This document shows, in pieces, positions 46,300-57,189 of a stretch of 64,000 nt of DNA. How positions within the stretch are numbered: the first letter of the stretch is position 1; each line of letters opens with the position of its first letter. The notes under the pieces are model-generated. The model was not told where the DNA came from and did not search any database. It saw only the letters and a program-made list of their open reading frames with translations. The stretch comes from Bipolaris cookei (Eukaryota; Ascomycota; Dothideomycetes; Pleosporales; Pleosporaceae). The stretch lies in NCBI GenBank assembly GCA_002286855.1, contig NRSV01000031.1, forward strand, positions 310,001-374,000, written 5' to 3'. Both the position numbers and the translations under genes were made by a program.

Positions 46300-48310
46300 A
46301 TGGGCCGCAGAAAGATTGAGATCAAGGCCATCAAGGACGACCGCAACCGCTCTGTGTAAGTCGACACCAGCCCATTTCCTCACTCCCATCAGCTCCCATC
46401 GCGCCCCATCGCGCCCATTGCTACCCGAGCAGAGCTGACCACCCGCAGCACCTTCCTCAAGCGCAAGGGCGGCCTGTTTAAAAAGGCCCACGAGCTCTCC
46501 GTCCTTTGCTCCGTCGACGTGGCCGTCATCATCTTCGGCCACAACAAGAAGCTGTACGAGTTCTCGTCGGGCGACATCAACGAGACCATTGGCCGCTACC
46601 AATACGTAGGCATCTCCCCATTGGTCCCGGATAGAGAGTTATGCTAAAACGGCATGGCACTGACAGGTTACCCAGTATGGCGGCGCACACGAGCACAAGG
46701 GCCCCGAGGACTTCATGGGCAAGAAGGACGGCGACGACGACGACGATGACGACGAAGACGCCCCTCTTCCCCAAGACTCGCACACGCCCCCCGACCACCC
46801 CATGATGCCCCATCACATGCAGCATTCGCAGTTCCAGCACATCCGACACGCCGCCCCCTCCATGTCGCCTCCCATTGGAAACGGCGCCTTCCAGCAACGC
46901 GGCCCCTCGCCTCAGCCTCCCCACCATATGTCACGACCCAACTCGAGGGTCGGACACATACGCCGCCCCAGTTCCAATCTCGCTCCGCCCCATCCCTACC
47001 CTTCGCAACCCCCGGCGCCTCCCAACAACTATGCTTACATGCCGAACCCGCCCTTCTACAACCCGCAACCAGCTCAGCAGATGGCCCCGAAGCCCCAGCC
47101 CACTCCACCAGCTTCGCAGTATCAGTTCTCGCACCCAATGCCTGCCCACCCCCAGGTTCAGTACATGCAACAGGAGCAACAACACCGGCAGTCTATGCCA
47201 CCCACCTTCCAGCAGCAACAGCAGCAGCAAGATCAACAGGCGCAAGCGCAGGCACAGGCACAAGCACAAGCACAAGCACAGGCACAGGCACAGGCACAAG
47301 CACAAGCACAAGCGCAGGTTCAGGCGCAGGTGCAGGCACAGCAGCAGCAGCAACAACAACAGCCCCCGCCGCCTCCACCCCCTCAGCCCCCGCAGCCACA
47401 GCAGGAACGCCCAGAACAACCCACCATCACCGTCCCATCTCCGCCACAACAGAACAACTTTCAGAGCCCCCCTCTTCCCCAGCCGAAACCCCTGCATGCA
47501 TCTGCCAGACACAGTATTTTCACTCCAATCGACGATAGCCAGTCTATGCTAGCAGCGCATTGGGGTAGTAGCAGCAATAGCAATGCCAACGTACAACGCA
47601 ACGAAGCCCCATTTATCAAACAGGAAAATCGAGCCCAGTCTATTGATGTTGCTGCCATACACCGACCGCAGCCTGATGGAGAGGCCAAACCTCAGCAGCA
47701 GCCCCCACAAGCCCAGCAACCACCACAGCGAACACAGTCTACATCTTCAGTGCCCATTATTCCCCCACCATCTCGCACAAACAGTCTACGCATGGGTGAG
47801 AGCAAGCCAAGATTAAGGGTGCAAATTCCAAGTGAACATTCGGATGCTGGTAGCGCAACTGCCGACTCATCGTCCAAGGATTCTGGCACAACTGGCGCAA
47901 CACCAGGAAGAAGCACCGATGCATCGCACTCTTCAGGTGTTGTCCTTCCTCCGCCTTCACCGAGCGCCAATTCATTGCTCAGTGCTGGTGCAACAGGCCC
48001 GCCAAACCCATTCGCTCGTCCCCCACCACCATCAAATAGCAACTCATACGGGAGAAGCAACGATATGGAAACGCCTATCTCGGCACTCCCCAGTCGATTT
48101 GTGGAGAACGGCCTTCTCCCTTCTCCATCAAGCTTTTACCCTGAATGGGGTTTTGGCCGCGATTCCAACATGCTGCCGAGTCCCTTGACCTTTCAGACTC
48201 CAGTAGCTCCAAACGGCCCTAGCTTTGCGCGAGATGACTCTGCGGAGCGCAAGCGAAAGACATCAGATCAGGGGTCGGATGACGGCAATCAGAAGCGGGC
48301 CAAGACGTGA
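46300..48310 (+). CDS. RLM1: MADS-box transcription factor RlmA/Rlm1-like
   Basis: MEF2-type MADS factor; in yeasts and Aspergillus this family is switched on by the cell-wall-integrity MAP kinase and drives wall-synthesis genes. Exons 46300-46355, 46449-46605 and 46676-48310 (introns 93 and 70 nt) give about 615 residues. The MADS domain is at residues 1-60 ([60 protein letters not shown]), followed by GDINETIGRYQY. After it come an acidic run (eight Asp), a Pro/His/Gln-rich region, a long Gln and Gln-Ala repeat (47210-47403), poly-Pro, and a Ser/Pro-rich tail holding many SP/TP sites suited to MAP-kinase phosphorylation. The C-terminus ends in a basic KRAKT. It is next to the Msb1-like gene. 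Confidence 0.95.
47210..47403 (+). repeat. Gln / Gln-Ala coding repeat in the MADS gene
   Basis: CAG/CAA and CAGGCA/CAAGCA units encode a Q run, about eighteen QA/QV pairs, a second Q run and poly-Pro. Length polymorphism is expected. The repeat also creates a long leucine-rich antisense frame that is not a gene. Confidence 0.9.
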
Positions 48311-49190
48311 TGTGAGCAACGAGTGCACAACCCTTTCTATCTTTGCACGGCCACTTTGCCCAGGTCGTCTGTAATTGTACAAGCGTATCTTGTTCGACCA
48401 GGCTGTTTCTTTCTTTTGCTTTGGGTTTGGGCAAGCTAGCCATCCTCGATGCATGTACCCGCACCCCTTATATTGCTGGTATCCTGTTTGTTGTTGAATT
48501 TTGGGTGCAGGGGCGTTGGATACCCACGGCAGTTGTTGTTATCGTTTGCTATATACTATTTCTATTTACAATTTGATGACTGCGGGCGGGTATTTTCTAA
48601 ACACATTAGCAATAGCATGATGAACGATGAGTTGAGCAAGGTCAAGATGGTTTCTTCTTTGTACATACATAGTAATACAAATGACATGTTGGCTGAGTTT
48701 CTAGAAACACCGAATCAGCACTATGCCGGAAAGTGGCGCGACAAAAGACCAGCTCGCGCTAGGCCAGAAAGCCAACAAGTGCAGTGATTGGATGACTTGA
48801 GTCGCTGACTGGAGTTATTCTCGCGTGATGGTGAAGGTGGGCATGCAGCGTCATAGGGCCAAGCTGGTGCCCCGCCATGCTTGCCGCTGCGGCTGCGCCT
48901 CTACCCAAGGCACCCTCGCCGTAGGTGCCAGCCGCAAATGGGCTGTGAAGGAACCCAGGATTGGGCTTTGACTGTTTGAATCCGCATCGTTTCTTTGACG
49001 GCATCCTCGTCTGCCGCTGCGTCCCTTTGCTGGCATCTTCCTCGCAACTGAACTCTTCCCCCCTGTCCACCTGACGGCTGTTTGCGATCGCCGAGCACCT
49101 GAAGCTTGGTGTCACATTCATATATCAGCCCTCGGTCTTGCCAACAACTTGCTTCTCCCCTTCAAAAGCCCACGACAATTCAATCACAAC
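48311..49190. other. Intergenic, no gene seen
   Basis: About 880 bp between RLM1-like and PEF1-like genes in the same orientation. No convincing frame. Confidence 0.55.
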
Positions 49191-50482
49191 ATGGCGTATA
49201 ACAAAGGCTTCAACCCAGACAGGCTGCCCATGCACGCCGAGCCCGACCAGGTGCGCCTCTGTCCAATTTGCAGTACTACTACAGGTGCAAAACTGACGTA
49301 GCTCAGGCCGCCGCCATGATGTCGCAAAACGCTACCACAGCCTCGCACCCGCCGCGCACAAGCTCTGCGCGTCCTGACTACAACAAACCTCCCCCACCTA
49401 TTCCCAACCAGCGATACGATACCCGTCCAGACGATCGCTACGGCGGAGGGGGTGGTCGCGGTGCAGGAGGAGGTGGAGGAGGATATGACAGCAGACCCCC
49501 GCCAGGCGCATACAACGATGCGCGCTATGACAACCGTCATGATTCAAGACAAGACAGTAGGATGGGCCTTGGATCGCCTCCACCAGCAAACTATGGCCAT
49601 GGACCGCCGCCACAGGGCTATCATGGAAGACCTCAGCTTGCGCAGCAGTCAAGACCCCCACCAACACCGGCCCCGCCAAGAGATGGAAATGATCGCGAGG
49701 CCCTGTGGAGACTGTTTGGCGCTGTGGATAAAGACAGTATGCCATGTTTGCCGTCGGCCAAATTGTCAAGTGACTAACCATTGCGACAGGAAGTGGTGAG
49801 CTTACAGAAGCTGAGCTGCGAACTGCCCTTGTAAACGGTGACTGGACGCCTTTTGATCCGCATACTGTACGCATGATGATTCGAATGTTTGACACCAACA
49901 AATCTGGCACGGTCAACTTTGACGAGTTTTGGTATGCCGTCCATTTCCTCACTCCCTCCACAGTCATGACGAGTTTCACATACTAATAGTTTCTTTTTCA
50001 CTTGTACAGTGGTCTCTGGGGTTTCCTCTCTGCTTGGCGCGCTCTTTTCGACCGCTTCGACCAGGACCATAGCGGCAGCATATCATATGCTGAATTCAAC
50101 GAAGCCCTGATCGCCTTTGGATACCGCCTTTCTCAGCAATTTGTCACTCTACTCTACCGCACATATGACCGCGACGGCCGTAATGCACTCAGTTTCGACT
50201 TGTTCGTCCAGGCATGTATTAGTCTGAAGAGAATGACGGATGTGTTTAAGAAGTATGACGAGGATCGCGATGGTTATATCACGTTGAGCTTGTAAGTGGA
50301 ACTCGGTTTGAGAGATGCACCCCTTTCCGTTTATCACTTATGTGAATATGTTTTGCTAACGAGTACATTTCTTGTATCTGCAGCGAGGAATTTCTCACAG
50401 GTGCGCAAGCTTTGTTCCTCTTCAACTCGATTTCGGCCTCCACTGATACCGGTCTTTACTAGAAATCATCCGCCAGCGATGA
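49191..50482 (+). CDS. PEF1: Penta-EF-hand calcium-binding protein (Pef1/ALG-2-like)
   Basis: Calcium sensor of the ALG-2/peflin family; yeast Pef1 works in budding and cation responses. Six exons: 49191-49250, 49307-49736, 49790-49931, 50010-50291, 50384-50400 and 50463-50482, about 316 residues; the fifth exon is only 17 nt and the last 20 nt. The N-terminal 145 residues are Gly/Pro/Tyr/Arg-rich, as in peflin. Five EF-hand units follow: DKDRSGELTEAEL (made by splicing), DTNKSGTVNFDEF, DQDHSGSISYAEF, a degenerate DRDGRNALSFDLF, and DEDRDGYITLSFEEF (spliced). Loops 1, 2, 3 and 5 keep most Ca-ligand positions; loop 4 lacks the central Gly. The last loop is completed only by the two tiny exons, so a gene finder could easily truncate this gene. 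Confidence 0.93.
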
Positions 50483-51296
50483 GCTACCACCACAGGATCA
50501 AGCATGCGACTCGGGAATTGCGCACATCTGCTATATATGAGACAAAGTCGCTCATCTCCGTGATCTAAACACTTGCTTTGCATGAGATCTAACATGATGA
50601 TCTGCATGTACCCTTGGTAATTTTGGGCTTGATAGAGAAATGGATATACGTAGGATCGCTGTTGGTTTACTTTTGGGGACAGAAGAGCGAGCGAAGCGAC
50701 AACTTAATGGGTATATAACAAACGCATGTAGTAGTACGCTGGGAAATGTTTGGGCAGGCATCCATGATTGTGGTGTTGGTGGGGTGGGCGTACCTCCCTC
50801 GTCCCCTTGATATCAGAGAGCAAATTACATTGCCAAAGGTAAATGAATTTAGATACCCGCTGAGCTTTCGCATTTTGATATGTCTTGCGTTGTACGAGTT
50901 AATTTGAACACAATTCTATCACCTAGTAAGCTTCTCATTATATGCACATGTCCATGATATACTAAAGTGTTGTACATGTGCTCTCTCTTCTCGCCCTTCG
51001 TTTCTCCCATTGACCAGATGCAGATTTTCTCATCTCCACCCTTCAATGATAACTCCTCACCTGCCACTCAGACCCAACATGATGATAGATGTGTTCTCTT
51101 ACCCTATTTTTGCGCTTACCACTCTCGCGATAGCCATTATTATATGAAACTGGAACCGTAGTAATATCTTGGTAGATTGATATAGACATGGTTAGAACAC
51201 TGCTCGTTGAGTTTAGTTTTTTTTTTTGGGGGGGGGGGGGGGGTGATGATACACGGAAGAGATGGAAATTGAGAACTAAAGGAAGGACAAAAGGAT
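50483..51296. other. Intergenic with homopolymer tract
   Basis: 3' flank of PEF1 and of the candidate microprotein gene. Apart from the T/G tract at 51217-51243, nothing notable. Confidence 0.5.
51217..51243. repeat. T11-G16 homopolymer tract
   Basis: Eleven T followed directly by sixteen G. Length is unreliable in most sequencing. Confidence 0.85.
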
Positions 51297-51467
51297 TCAT
51301 GGAGCGTAGTCATCGCGGTAAAAGTCTCGGGTTCTCCTGTTGTAGTAGTCGTAGTAGTCGTAGTAGTCGTAGTAGTTGTAGCAGTAATCGTAGTCGAAGT
51401 AATTGTTTCCGCTGAAGACACCTTGGATAGTGTGACCGTAGTAAGGGGCCACTGTGTACCATGTCAT
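51297..51467 (-). CDS. Candidate 56-residue tyrosine-rich microprotein
   Basis: ATG 51467 opens a 57-codon frame ending in TGA. It starts MTWYTVAPYYGHTIQGVFSG, continues with a Tyr/Asp-rich repeat (YYDYYDYYDYY) and ends NRRTRDFYRDDYAP. It is shorter than usual ORF cut-offs. Tyr is always encoded by TAC and Asp by GAC or GAT, matching the C-ending preference of neighbouring genes. The leader just upstream is CAA-rich (51481-51499), as in many fungal 5' UTRs. No signal peptide or membrane segment. The non-repetitive N-terminus argues against a pure microsatellite artefact. Function unknown; it could still be a chance reading of the GTAGTAGTC repeat. Confidence 0.5.
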   Translation of the reverse strand: MTWYTVAPYYGHTIQGVFSGNNYFDYDYCYNYYDYYDYYDYYNRRTRDFYRDDYAP

Positions 51468-52138
51468 GATTGACGTTGTTTTTGTTGTTGTTGTTGTTCG
51501 GTGCTTACTCTCTCTGGGGCAATGATGTACAGGAAATGCGATTTTGTTTGTGTTGAAACGATCTTTGTGGAGAGCGGGCAGAGATTGAGAGAGGAAGGGA
51601 TGTTCTTTATGATTTCGCTCACGGTCAATTTGTAAATGGTTTGGTGGTTGATTGTAAATCGAGTTTACGAACTAGTTGGTTGGCATTGGTACGTAAATGT
51701 TCTTTGCGATTGAGCAGACGGACATATAGCATGTACACATGTACTGGCACTGATAACGAATCTCAACGACGGTTCATTTATGAATGAAGCGTATCCGTGT
51801 CAGTTTGAAATAATGGTATACAAAGATATCTATCGATTTCACTATGATGTAACGTCTGAGGACGAGGAAGCTGATGCCAAAACGGCGTCGACACTAAGCT
51901 CGAATATCGTGCGTTGAAAAGGGCTGTGACGTAGTAACCTGTAATATGTATAGCTGTAGCACGGGTCATTCATATTATAGGCTCATCGATCCTTTCATCG
52001 GCTAGAATAAGGATTTTCAGGAAATGCTCTTCTTCACCCACTGAGCAGCTAAGCAAACCAACCGAATTCGAAAACGAGCGAGAAGGAATCGATTTCAACT
52101 CTTGGGATACCCACAGAAATGGTAATTGTATGGTTAAC
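51468..52138. other. Intergenic, no gene seen
   Basis: About 670 bp. The left part may be the leader and promoter of the microprotein frame. The right part, up to 52138, may hold further decayed HET sequence (a GIPRVEID-like reading near 52080-52110). Confidence 0.45.
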
Positions 52139-52595
52139 TTAACGCTTGTTAGAGTAGGCGCAGAAGATAACGTCTATTAGTGCTAAGAGTTCTTGCAGCG
52201 TCCAGCCTCTGGTAAACCATCTACTTGTGCGAAACCGTTTGTCCATTTTTTCTTCCAGGACGTCTGAGAGATAGGTATAACAACGATGTGCGAACCTGTA
52301 CCAAGCAAATATGGAGTTGATAGCCTCGGAAAGCTCTGAGCTGGATCTTTTATCAATGCAGCAGGTATCAACCCATGCGTAATTGAGCTTATCACAAATT
52401 ACTTGCTGGCATGTGAACGCAATTTTCTGGTATCCTGCTCGGGCTTGCGTAACCAGTGCATCAAGAAGTAAGTCAACAAATATCACCATATCACCTCGTC
52501 ATCGCCCCAGGTGTATGACAGGACTGCATAAGGCGGAATATTGCTGCCGAAAAAAACTCCTCAAGCTGTCGAGTTGAGCAATATATAAGGCGCAT
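52139..52595 (-). pseudogene. HET-domain relic, frameshifted and truncated
   Basis: From ATG 52595 the translation starts MRLIYCSTRQLEEFF, a typical opening of the second HET subclass. A run of seven A on the plus strand (52550-52556) then shifts the frame away from GSNIPPYAVLSYTWGDDEV. An 8-bp tandem duplication (52480-52487 and 52488-52495) shifts it again and introduces TGA. From there an intact stretch reads YAWVDTCCIDKRSSSELSEA, then CYTYLSDV and SRWFTRGWTLQELLA, all HET signatures, before a stop at 52139. The rest of a normal HET protein is missing. It differs in subclass from the HET relic at 5251-7601. Vegetative-incompatibility role in the ancestor is family knowledge. Confidence 0.85.
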
Positions 52596-53298
52596 TGTGA
52601 AAATCTATCGTTGCGATTGTTGTATTTCTGAGTGTAATGCAAGGCAACAGCGGCAAGGCTTTTGTAAAGAAGGAGGGCTGGAAGGCTTACTCGGCTAGCT
52701 CTAGCTTAGTAATGAATATCTCTTTGTTGTGAACATTAGTATTTGTATAGGATTGACTTGATTGATTTCGACGAGATTTTCTTCTTTTTATATGCTTCGT
52801 TGCCTAGTGCAGCACATTTATAGTCCTGACCAATCCATTTGCTAAGAGATGACTTTATCTCGTACCTTCCTCGACCCCTCATTCGTAATAGTAGTTGTGT
52901 TTGTAATCTTCGATCCCTGGATTATAAAACGTGATGCATTCAGTGCTAAAACGGTGTGCTCTAGATAGAAGTACTATCTTTGCCATCCTTGTTTCCATAT
53001 ATTCCTATACGCTCATCGCGTGTTCTAAATCACTCATGACACGCGAATAGGGTTTAATATATCAAATTCTACTTAAATTTCCACCAAATCATCTATGGTG
53101 CAATCTGGTATTTGGGGGTGGGTATATAACAAACAGAACAAACAAAGGAAAGATGTTGCAGCTCATCCAGACGATCGTAATACATATTCGCACATCTCGG
53201 TATCCATACAAACATTCAATTTGATTCTCCAAACACAGGCATGCATTTTATCCAGCAAGCTCTATGCGCGTTGTGGTATTTTTGTTGGGTGAATACTC
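52596..53298. other. Intergenic, AT-rich
   Basis: About 700 bp of AT-rich sequence between the HET relic and the SUR7-family gene. No gene seen. Confidence 0.55.
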
Positions 53299-54198
53299 CT
53301 AGATGACCGACTTCCTGGGGCTGCGCGAATGGCGCTCCCTCTGGCCAAAGCAGAGGGCTGCGAACCAAGCAAGGAGAGCAAGGAGCATGAGCCCAGTTGC
53401 AGCCCATGTCAAGGCGAGGAACTTGCCACCGTAGCGCGCTTCAAGGCCGATTTGGTTTCCATGTTCGTTAACGACGTCGGTACCCTTGACCATGACGGCG
53501 GTGACGAGCCCGCTGGCGATGCCAATAGCGAAAAATGCGAGGAGACTAAGGCCAATGTTTAGGCATGCGCTTAGTCTTCCTGACGTGAGGATGCCAACAA
53601 GGCTGGCGACGAGGGTCAAGAAAATGAGGCAGATTGCGATAACGTAGAGAACGAACATGGCTCCCATGACAGCATTCAACGCATCGATGCCATTCTGGAT
53701 ATCTTCTGGCCATTGGAGATCCTGTAGGGTGATGTCTATGCCCGACCTGTTTAGGGCCCTCTGGATGATGTCGGTTGGATTGAACTTGTACATGGCCCTG
53801 CTCTTGGAGCACTCGGCAACGTTTTTGCTAATGTCATCTTGCTTCAGGGTCGCATTAGCCACCTCGCTGGGTGTGTATTGTCCCTCGCAATAGTTCAGCA
53901 TGTGTGCCGAGTACCAGTCCTCGATGCCAGCGCGCTCGCGGAACTCGTCTATCTTTTCATTGATTTCATCTGTGACTGTATCGGTGATGGAGTCTGGAAT
54001 GAGATTGATGATGGTAGATAAGGTGGAGTCGGAGTTTGAGACTCTGTCGACGAGATTTTGTCCAATGGCCGAGGTGTTGAGTGTGAGGAGTGAGTAGTCT
54101 TCCATGAAACCCTTTTTGTGGCCCGCAAAGAGGCAAAGGAACGAGAGAATCAGGGCTGCAGTACAGCATAGGACAGGTAGAAGCGCGATGAACCGCAT
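53299..54198 (-). CDS. SUR7/PalI-family plasma-membrane protein
   Basis: Single exon, 299 residues from ATG 54198. Four hydrophobic segments fit the family topology: residues about 4-24 (ALLPVLCCTAALILSFLCLF), about 180-203 (GAMFVLYVIAICLIFLTLVA), about 212-235 (NIGLSLLAFFAIGIASGLVT) and about 258-282 (ALTWAATGLMLLALLAWFAA). The large first extracellular loop carries two Cys (NYCEGQY, VAECSKS) and possible N-glycosylation sites. The C-terminus is short and basic (RERHSRSPRKSVI). SUR7-type proteins organise eisosome or MCC domains, or act in pH and wall sensing. I cannot tell which branch this is. Confidence 0.88.
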   Translation of the reverse strand: MRFIALLPVLCCTAALILSFLCLFAGHKKGFMEDYSLLTLNTSAIGQNLVDRVSNSDSTLSTIINLIPDSITDTVTDEINEKIDEFRERAGIEDWYSAHMLNYCEGQYTPSEVANATLKQDDISKNVAECSKSRAMYKFNPTDIIQRALNRSGIDITLQDLQWPEDIQNGIDALNAVMGAMFVLYVIAICLIFLTLVASLVGILTSGRLSACLNIGLSLLAFFAIGIASGLVTAVMVKGTDVVNEHGNQIGLEARYGGKFLALTWAATGLMLLALLAWFAALCFGQRERHSRSPRKSVI

Positions 54199-55166
54199 CG
54201 TTATGAGTTGCTTATCAGTATATTGCGGTGACGATTAGCGCTAGTGAGCGACAATATTGAAAGAGTACGTAGACAAAGGCGACGCGAGGACACGCCGGTA
54301 AGAGCGATTGAAGGTCTTTGTTGTCCACCAACAGCGGCGAAAGGCACAAAGTGCAGTTATAGGTGGCATGCAAATCCAAAGCCTGGAATGCGATGCGAAT
54401 GGGTCTGGGACCCACACGTCACTGGCGCAGGGTCTCATCGTGGAAGCAGCCGAGCAGCCAGCCAGTGAAATAACGGCTCAGCCTCAAGATCAACGTCTTG
54501 AGCGACGAATCTAGCTGTTCTTAGCACACCGACACGACGTTGACGTGGTGCTGGACGATAGTTGCTGCGGCCCTGCACCGATGACGTAAACGGTACCGCT
54601 AAGCGAGGCCGTCAAGCAGGGTGGCAAGCAGGAATGACTGAGAGGACAAGGTGCAAATTGACTGGTTGGGCGACAAAGGAGCAAGAAGAAAAACAACCCT
54701 CGCCGCGGTACCATGCCGGTGTGGGTAGGTTTTGTAGCGGCAACAAATGCGCCACGTTGAGGTGGGCTGCACAACCGCTCTGGTGCGTACGTATGCCTAT
54801 GTGCACCTGCGAGTCGGCCAGTCTGCAGCGCCACGAGCATTACCCATATGGAACATGAAACATGTGTCAGTGCGCAGCACCAGGTGAAATCTTTTTGCAG
54901 ACTAGTATTTCGTCTATGGGTTTTGCTATTTGAGTCTATTGCTCCTTGGCCCCAAGTATGTGCTGTTCGTGGGGCATCGTCTATCGTACCAAACATCCAT
55001 GTTGTTGTTGTTGTTGTTGTTGCGAGTGGAGCAACCCGTACTCCCAAGTTGTTGTTCTTTTTGAGATGCAATCATGCCAAGTGTGGATGAAGCGTTAAGG
55101 AATTGTGTACCGCGTATGGCGGTTGAGGGTGGAATCGGGGACCGCCGGCTCAGCAGTAGTCGCGTC
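54199..55166. other. Intergenic with (TTG)n repeat
   Basis: Promoter side of the SUR7-family gene and 3' side of the next minus-strand gene. A GTT/TTG trinucleotide repeat lies at 55001-55022. No gene seen. Confidence 0.5.
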
Positions 55167-55991
55167 TTATGAGGGAGACTTTTTTGGGTGTTTTGGGGGT
55201 TGTGGGGGTTGTGGGGGTGTTGCTGACGACGATGAAGATGCGCGGGCGCTGATTCCGTCTGTAAATGGCGAGTATGGCGCCGCTACTGAATGGGGCGGTG
55301 CGCGGTGTCCCGCCTTTGTGCGTGGAGGCTCTGCCGAACCCGGCCACCTCTTTTGCTCTTCGTGTATCTTGTCAAGTGGTTCGCCCACGATGTGGTACTT
55401 ATCCCAGTTGATGGGGGGACATCGCACAACGTTTTGCGGTTGTGGGATGGGAGGGAACTTTGGGGCGCTGGACTCTGTGTCCATGCGTGTCGAGTCCTTG
55501 CGAGCGTCTGGGTCGCTGGCGTCTTGGTCATGGCCAAGGCCAGATAGAGTGGGCGTGAGGATGTCCTGATACGAGCGAGACTGTTGTGCTCGCTGTTCCT
55601 GGAGCGAGCGGGCAAAGGCTTGCGGGTCGGCTACGGCGGCGGCCTTGAGGTCCTCGAGGGCCTTGAGGTCGCGCTTGCTCTTCTCGCGCTGCAGCTGCAG
55701 GAGCGATATGGCGGAGCGGAGAGCAATGGCATCGGGATTGTCGGTCTCTGATATGGCGACCGAGGGCGGCTGTGGTGTGAAGGTGGCCGTGGGCGGAGGG
55801 GCAGGGCGGGGTCGAGCTTCGCTGCGCTCCACCGGTGCTAGCTGGGCAACAGTCGCGGTGGGCGTCAGAGGCGACACGGGCGGGCGGTCTGGCGTGGGAG
55901 ACTTTGAGCGGTTGGCCGAGTGCTGGGAGCGCGTCGAGGCATCGCTGGACGAGGCCGGGCGCGTGCTTGTATCGACCAGGAGCGCTGGCAT
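55167..55991 (-). CDS. Conserved fungal protein, Pro/Ser-rich with helical core
   Basis: The open frame extends to 56186 but its first codon there is GTG; the first in-frame ATG is 55991 (MPALLVDTSTRPASSSD), giving 274 residues. After a Pro/Ser/Thr-rich start comes a helical core (DNPDAIALRSAISLLQLQRE, KSKRDLKALEDLKAAAVADP) and then a motif PPINWDKYHIVGEPLDKIHE that looks conserved. The tail has poly-Ser and PPQPPQPP. No signal peptide or membrane part. I recognise the pattern as a conserved fungal protein but cannot name it. An unseen upstream exon is possible. Confidence 0.65.
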   Translation of the reverse strand: MPALLVDTSTRPASSSDASTRSQHSANRSKSPTPDRPPVSPLTPTATVAQLAPVERSEARPRPAPPPTATFTPQPPSVAISETDNPDAIALRSAISLLQLQREKSKRDLKALEDLKAAAVADPQAFARSLQEQRAQQSRSYQDILTPTLSGLGHDQDASDPDARKDSTRMDTESSAPKFPPIPQPQNVVRCPPINWDKYHIVGEPLDKIHEEQKRWPGSAEPPRTKAGHRAPPHSVAAPYSPFTDGISARASSSSSATPPQPPQPPKHPKKSPS

Positions 55992-57156
55992 GGCGGCGTG
56001 GTGGGAGAAGGTCTCCTGGCACTGGGGCCGGAGCGTGCTGAAGGTCAGAGCGCGTGTGTCTGGGCCTAGGGGCGTTTGTGCTAAATCTCCGAAGGATGCT
56101 TCCACTTTCGCTTTCGTCGCGTGCGGGCGGCGGCGGCGATTAGACGCAGACGCAGTGTCGACTCGTGGCCCGGCGGCCCATGGCACTTGTGATTTGCTGT
56201 TCGGGCTTGTGCTGCGCCAGACTGCCCATCAGACGTCTCCGCCGTTTGCTGCGCTGGTCACGGATCGCTCTGAGGAAGCCGTCGGCGCCAGTCAGCGGGG
56301 CAGAATTTCCTGTGGCCAAGGGTCGGGTGGACGGGTGTACGGGTGTACGGGTGCACCCAAGGACGAGGCGATCTCGTCTATCTTGCTCTCTGCAGCGGAG
56401 CCTCGCCGGCAGCCCTGCCTTTGCAGCAAGGCATCTCGTTCCGTGTCCTGTCCTGTCGAGTAGTGCTCGGTGCGTCCATGTCGACCCAGGGCACAAGCTC
56501 TCTATATCTGCCACTAGCCATGTGTATACGCCCATTTGTTTGTACATGGCATGTATCGACGCAGCTAAAAGTGACGTGCACCCACGGCGCTACATACGAG
56601 ACGAGATGAAATAAGTACATCAGTACGCGTGGGCCGTGCATGCACCGTTGCAAGTCCCGAACGCAGGTTGCTTCGGGTGTTCCCAGCATCTGCAGACGAC
56701 TTTGTCATGTCCATGCCCTCCACCGTGTCGTCTGACGCAGGCCGAATGAATTGCGGGTTACTTGTCGCTCAACCGACATTCACGGCCCGGGGTGTTGCCA
56801 GGGCCTACCGAGAGACAGAACAAGGCTGGCAAGAGAAGGCGCCCGAGGCTGGGTGCAACTGAGAGAAGCTTTGCAGCTGGCGGCCACTAAGAGCCACCGT
56901 GTCAAGGTTGGCAAATGACGAGGGAAAAGCCACACGAAAAATGACATGTCAGGCCGACCAATGGCCGTGGCTGGAGGTTGGACAGTACTAGTAAGGAGAT
57001 GGGGAGTATATACTTCTGCTAAGTATAGTGAGCGTATATGCGTGTACTCACACCCACTCACACCCACTCGCACGTAAGTAGTATGCAGAATGTACATACA
57101 TAATACATGGCTGGAGGGAAAAAGGCCGTCGTTGCCCCTGGCCCCTATAAGCCAGC

Positions 57157-57189
<33 letters not shown>

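Noticed and set aside
46931..47512. 193-codon leucine-rich minus-strand frame
   Set aside because: It is the antisense of the Gln/Ala and Pro repeats of the MADS gene; composition is fully explained by the repeat.
55992..56186. Upstream extension of the gene at 55167-55991 to 56186
   Set aside because: The first codon there is GTG, and no ATG occurs before 55991 in that frame.
55645..56463. 272-codon plus-strand frame
   Set aside because: Largely antisense of the conserved minus-strand gene at 55167-55991; its Ala/Gly/Arg content follows from GC bias.
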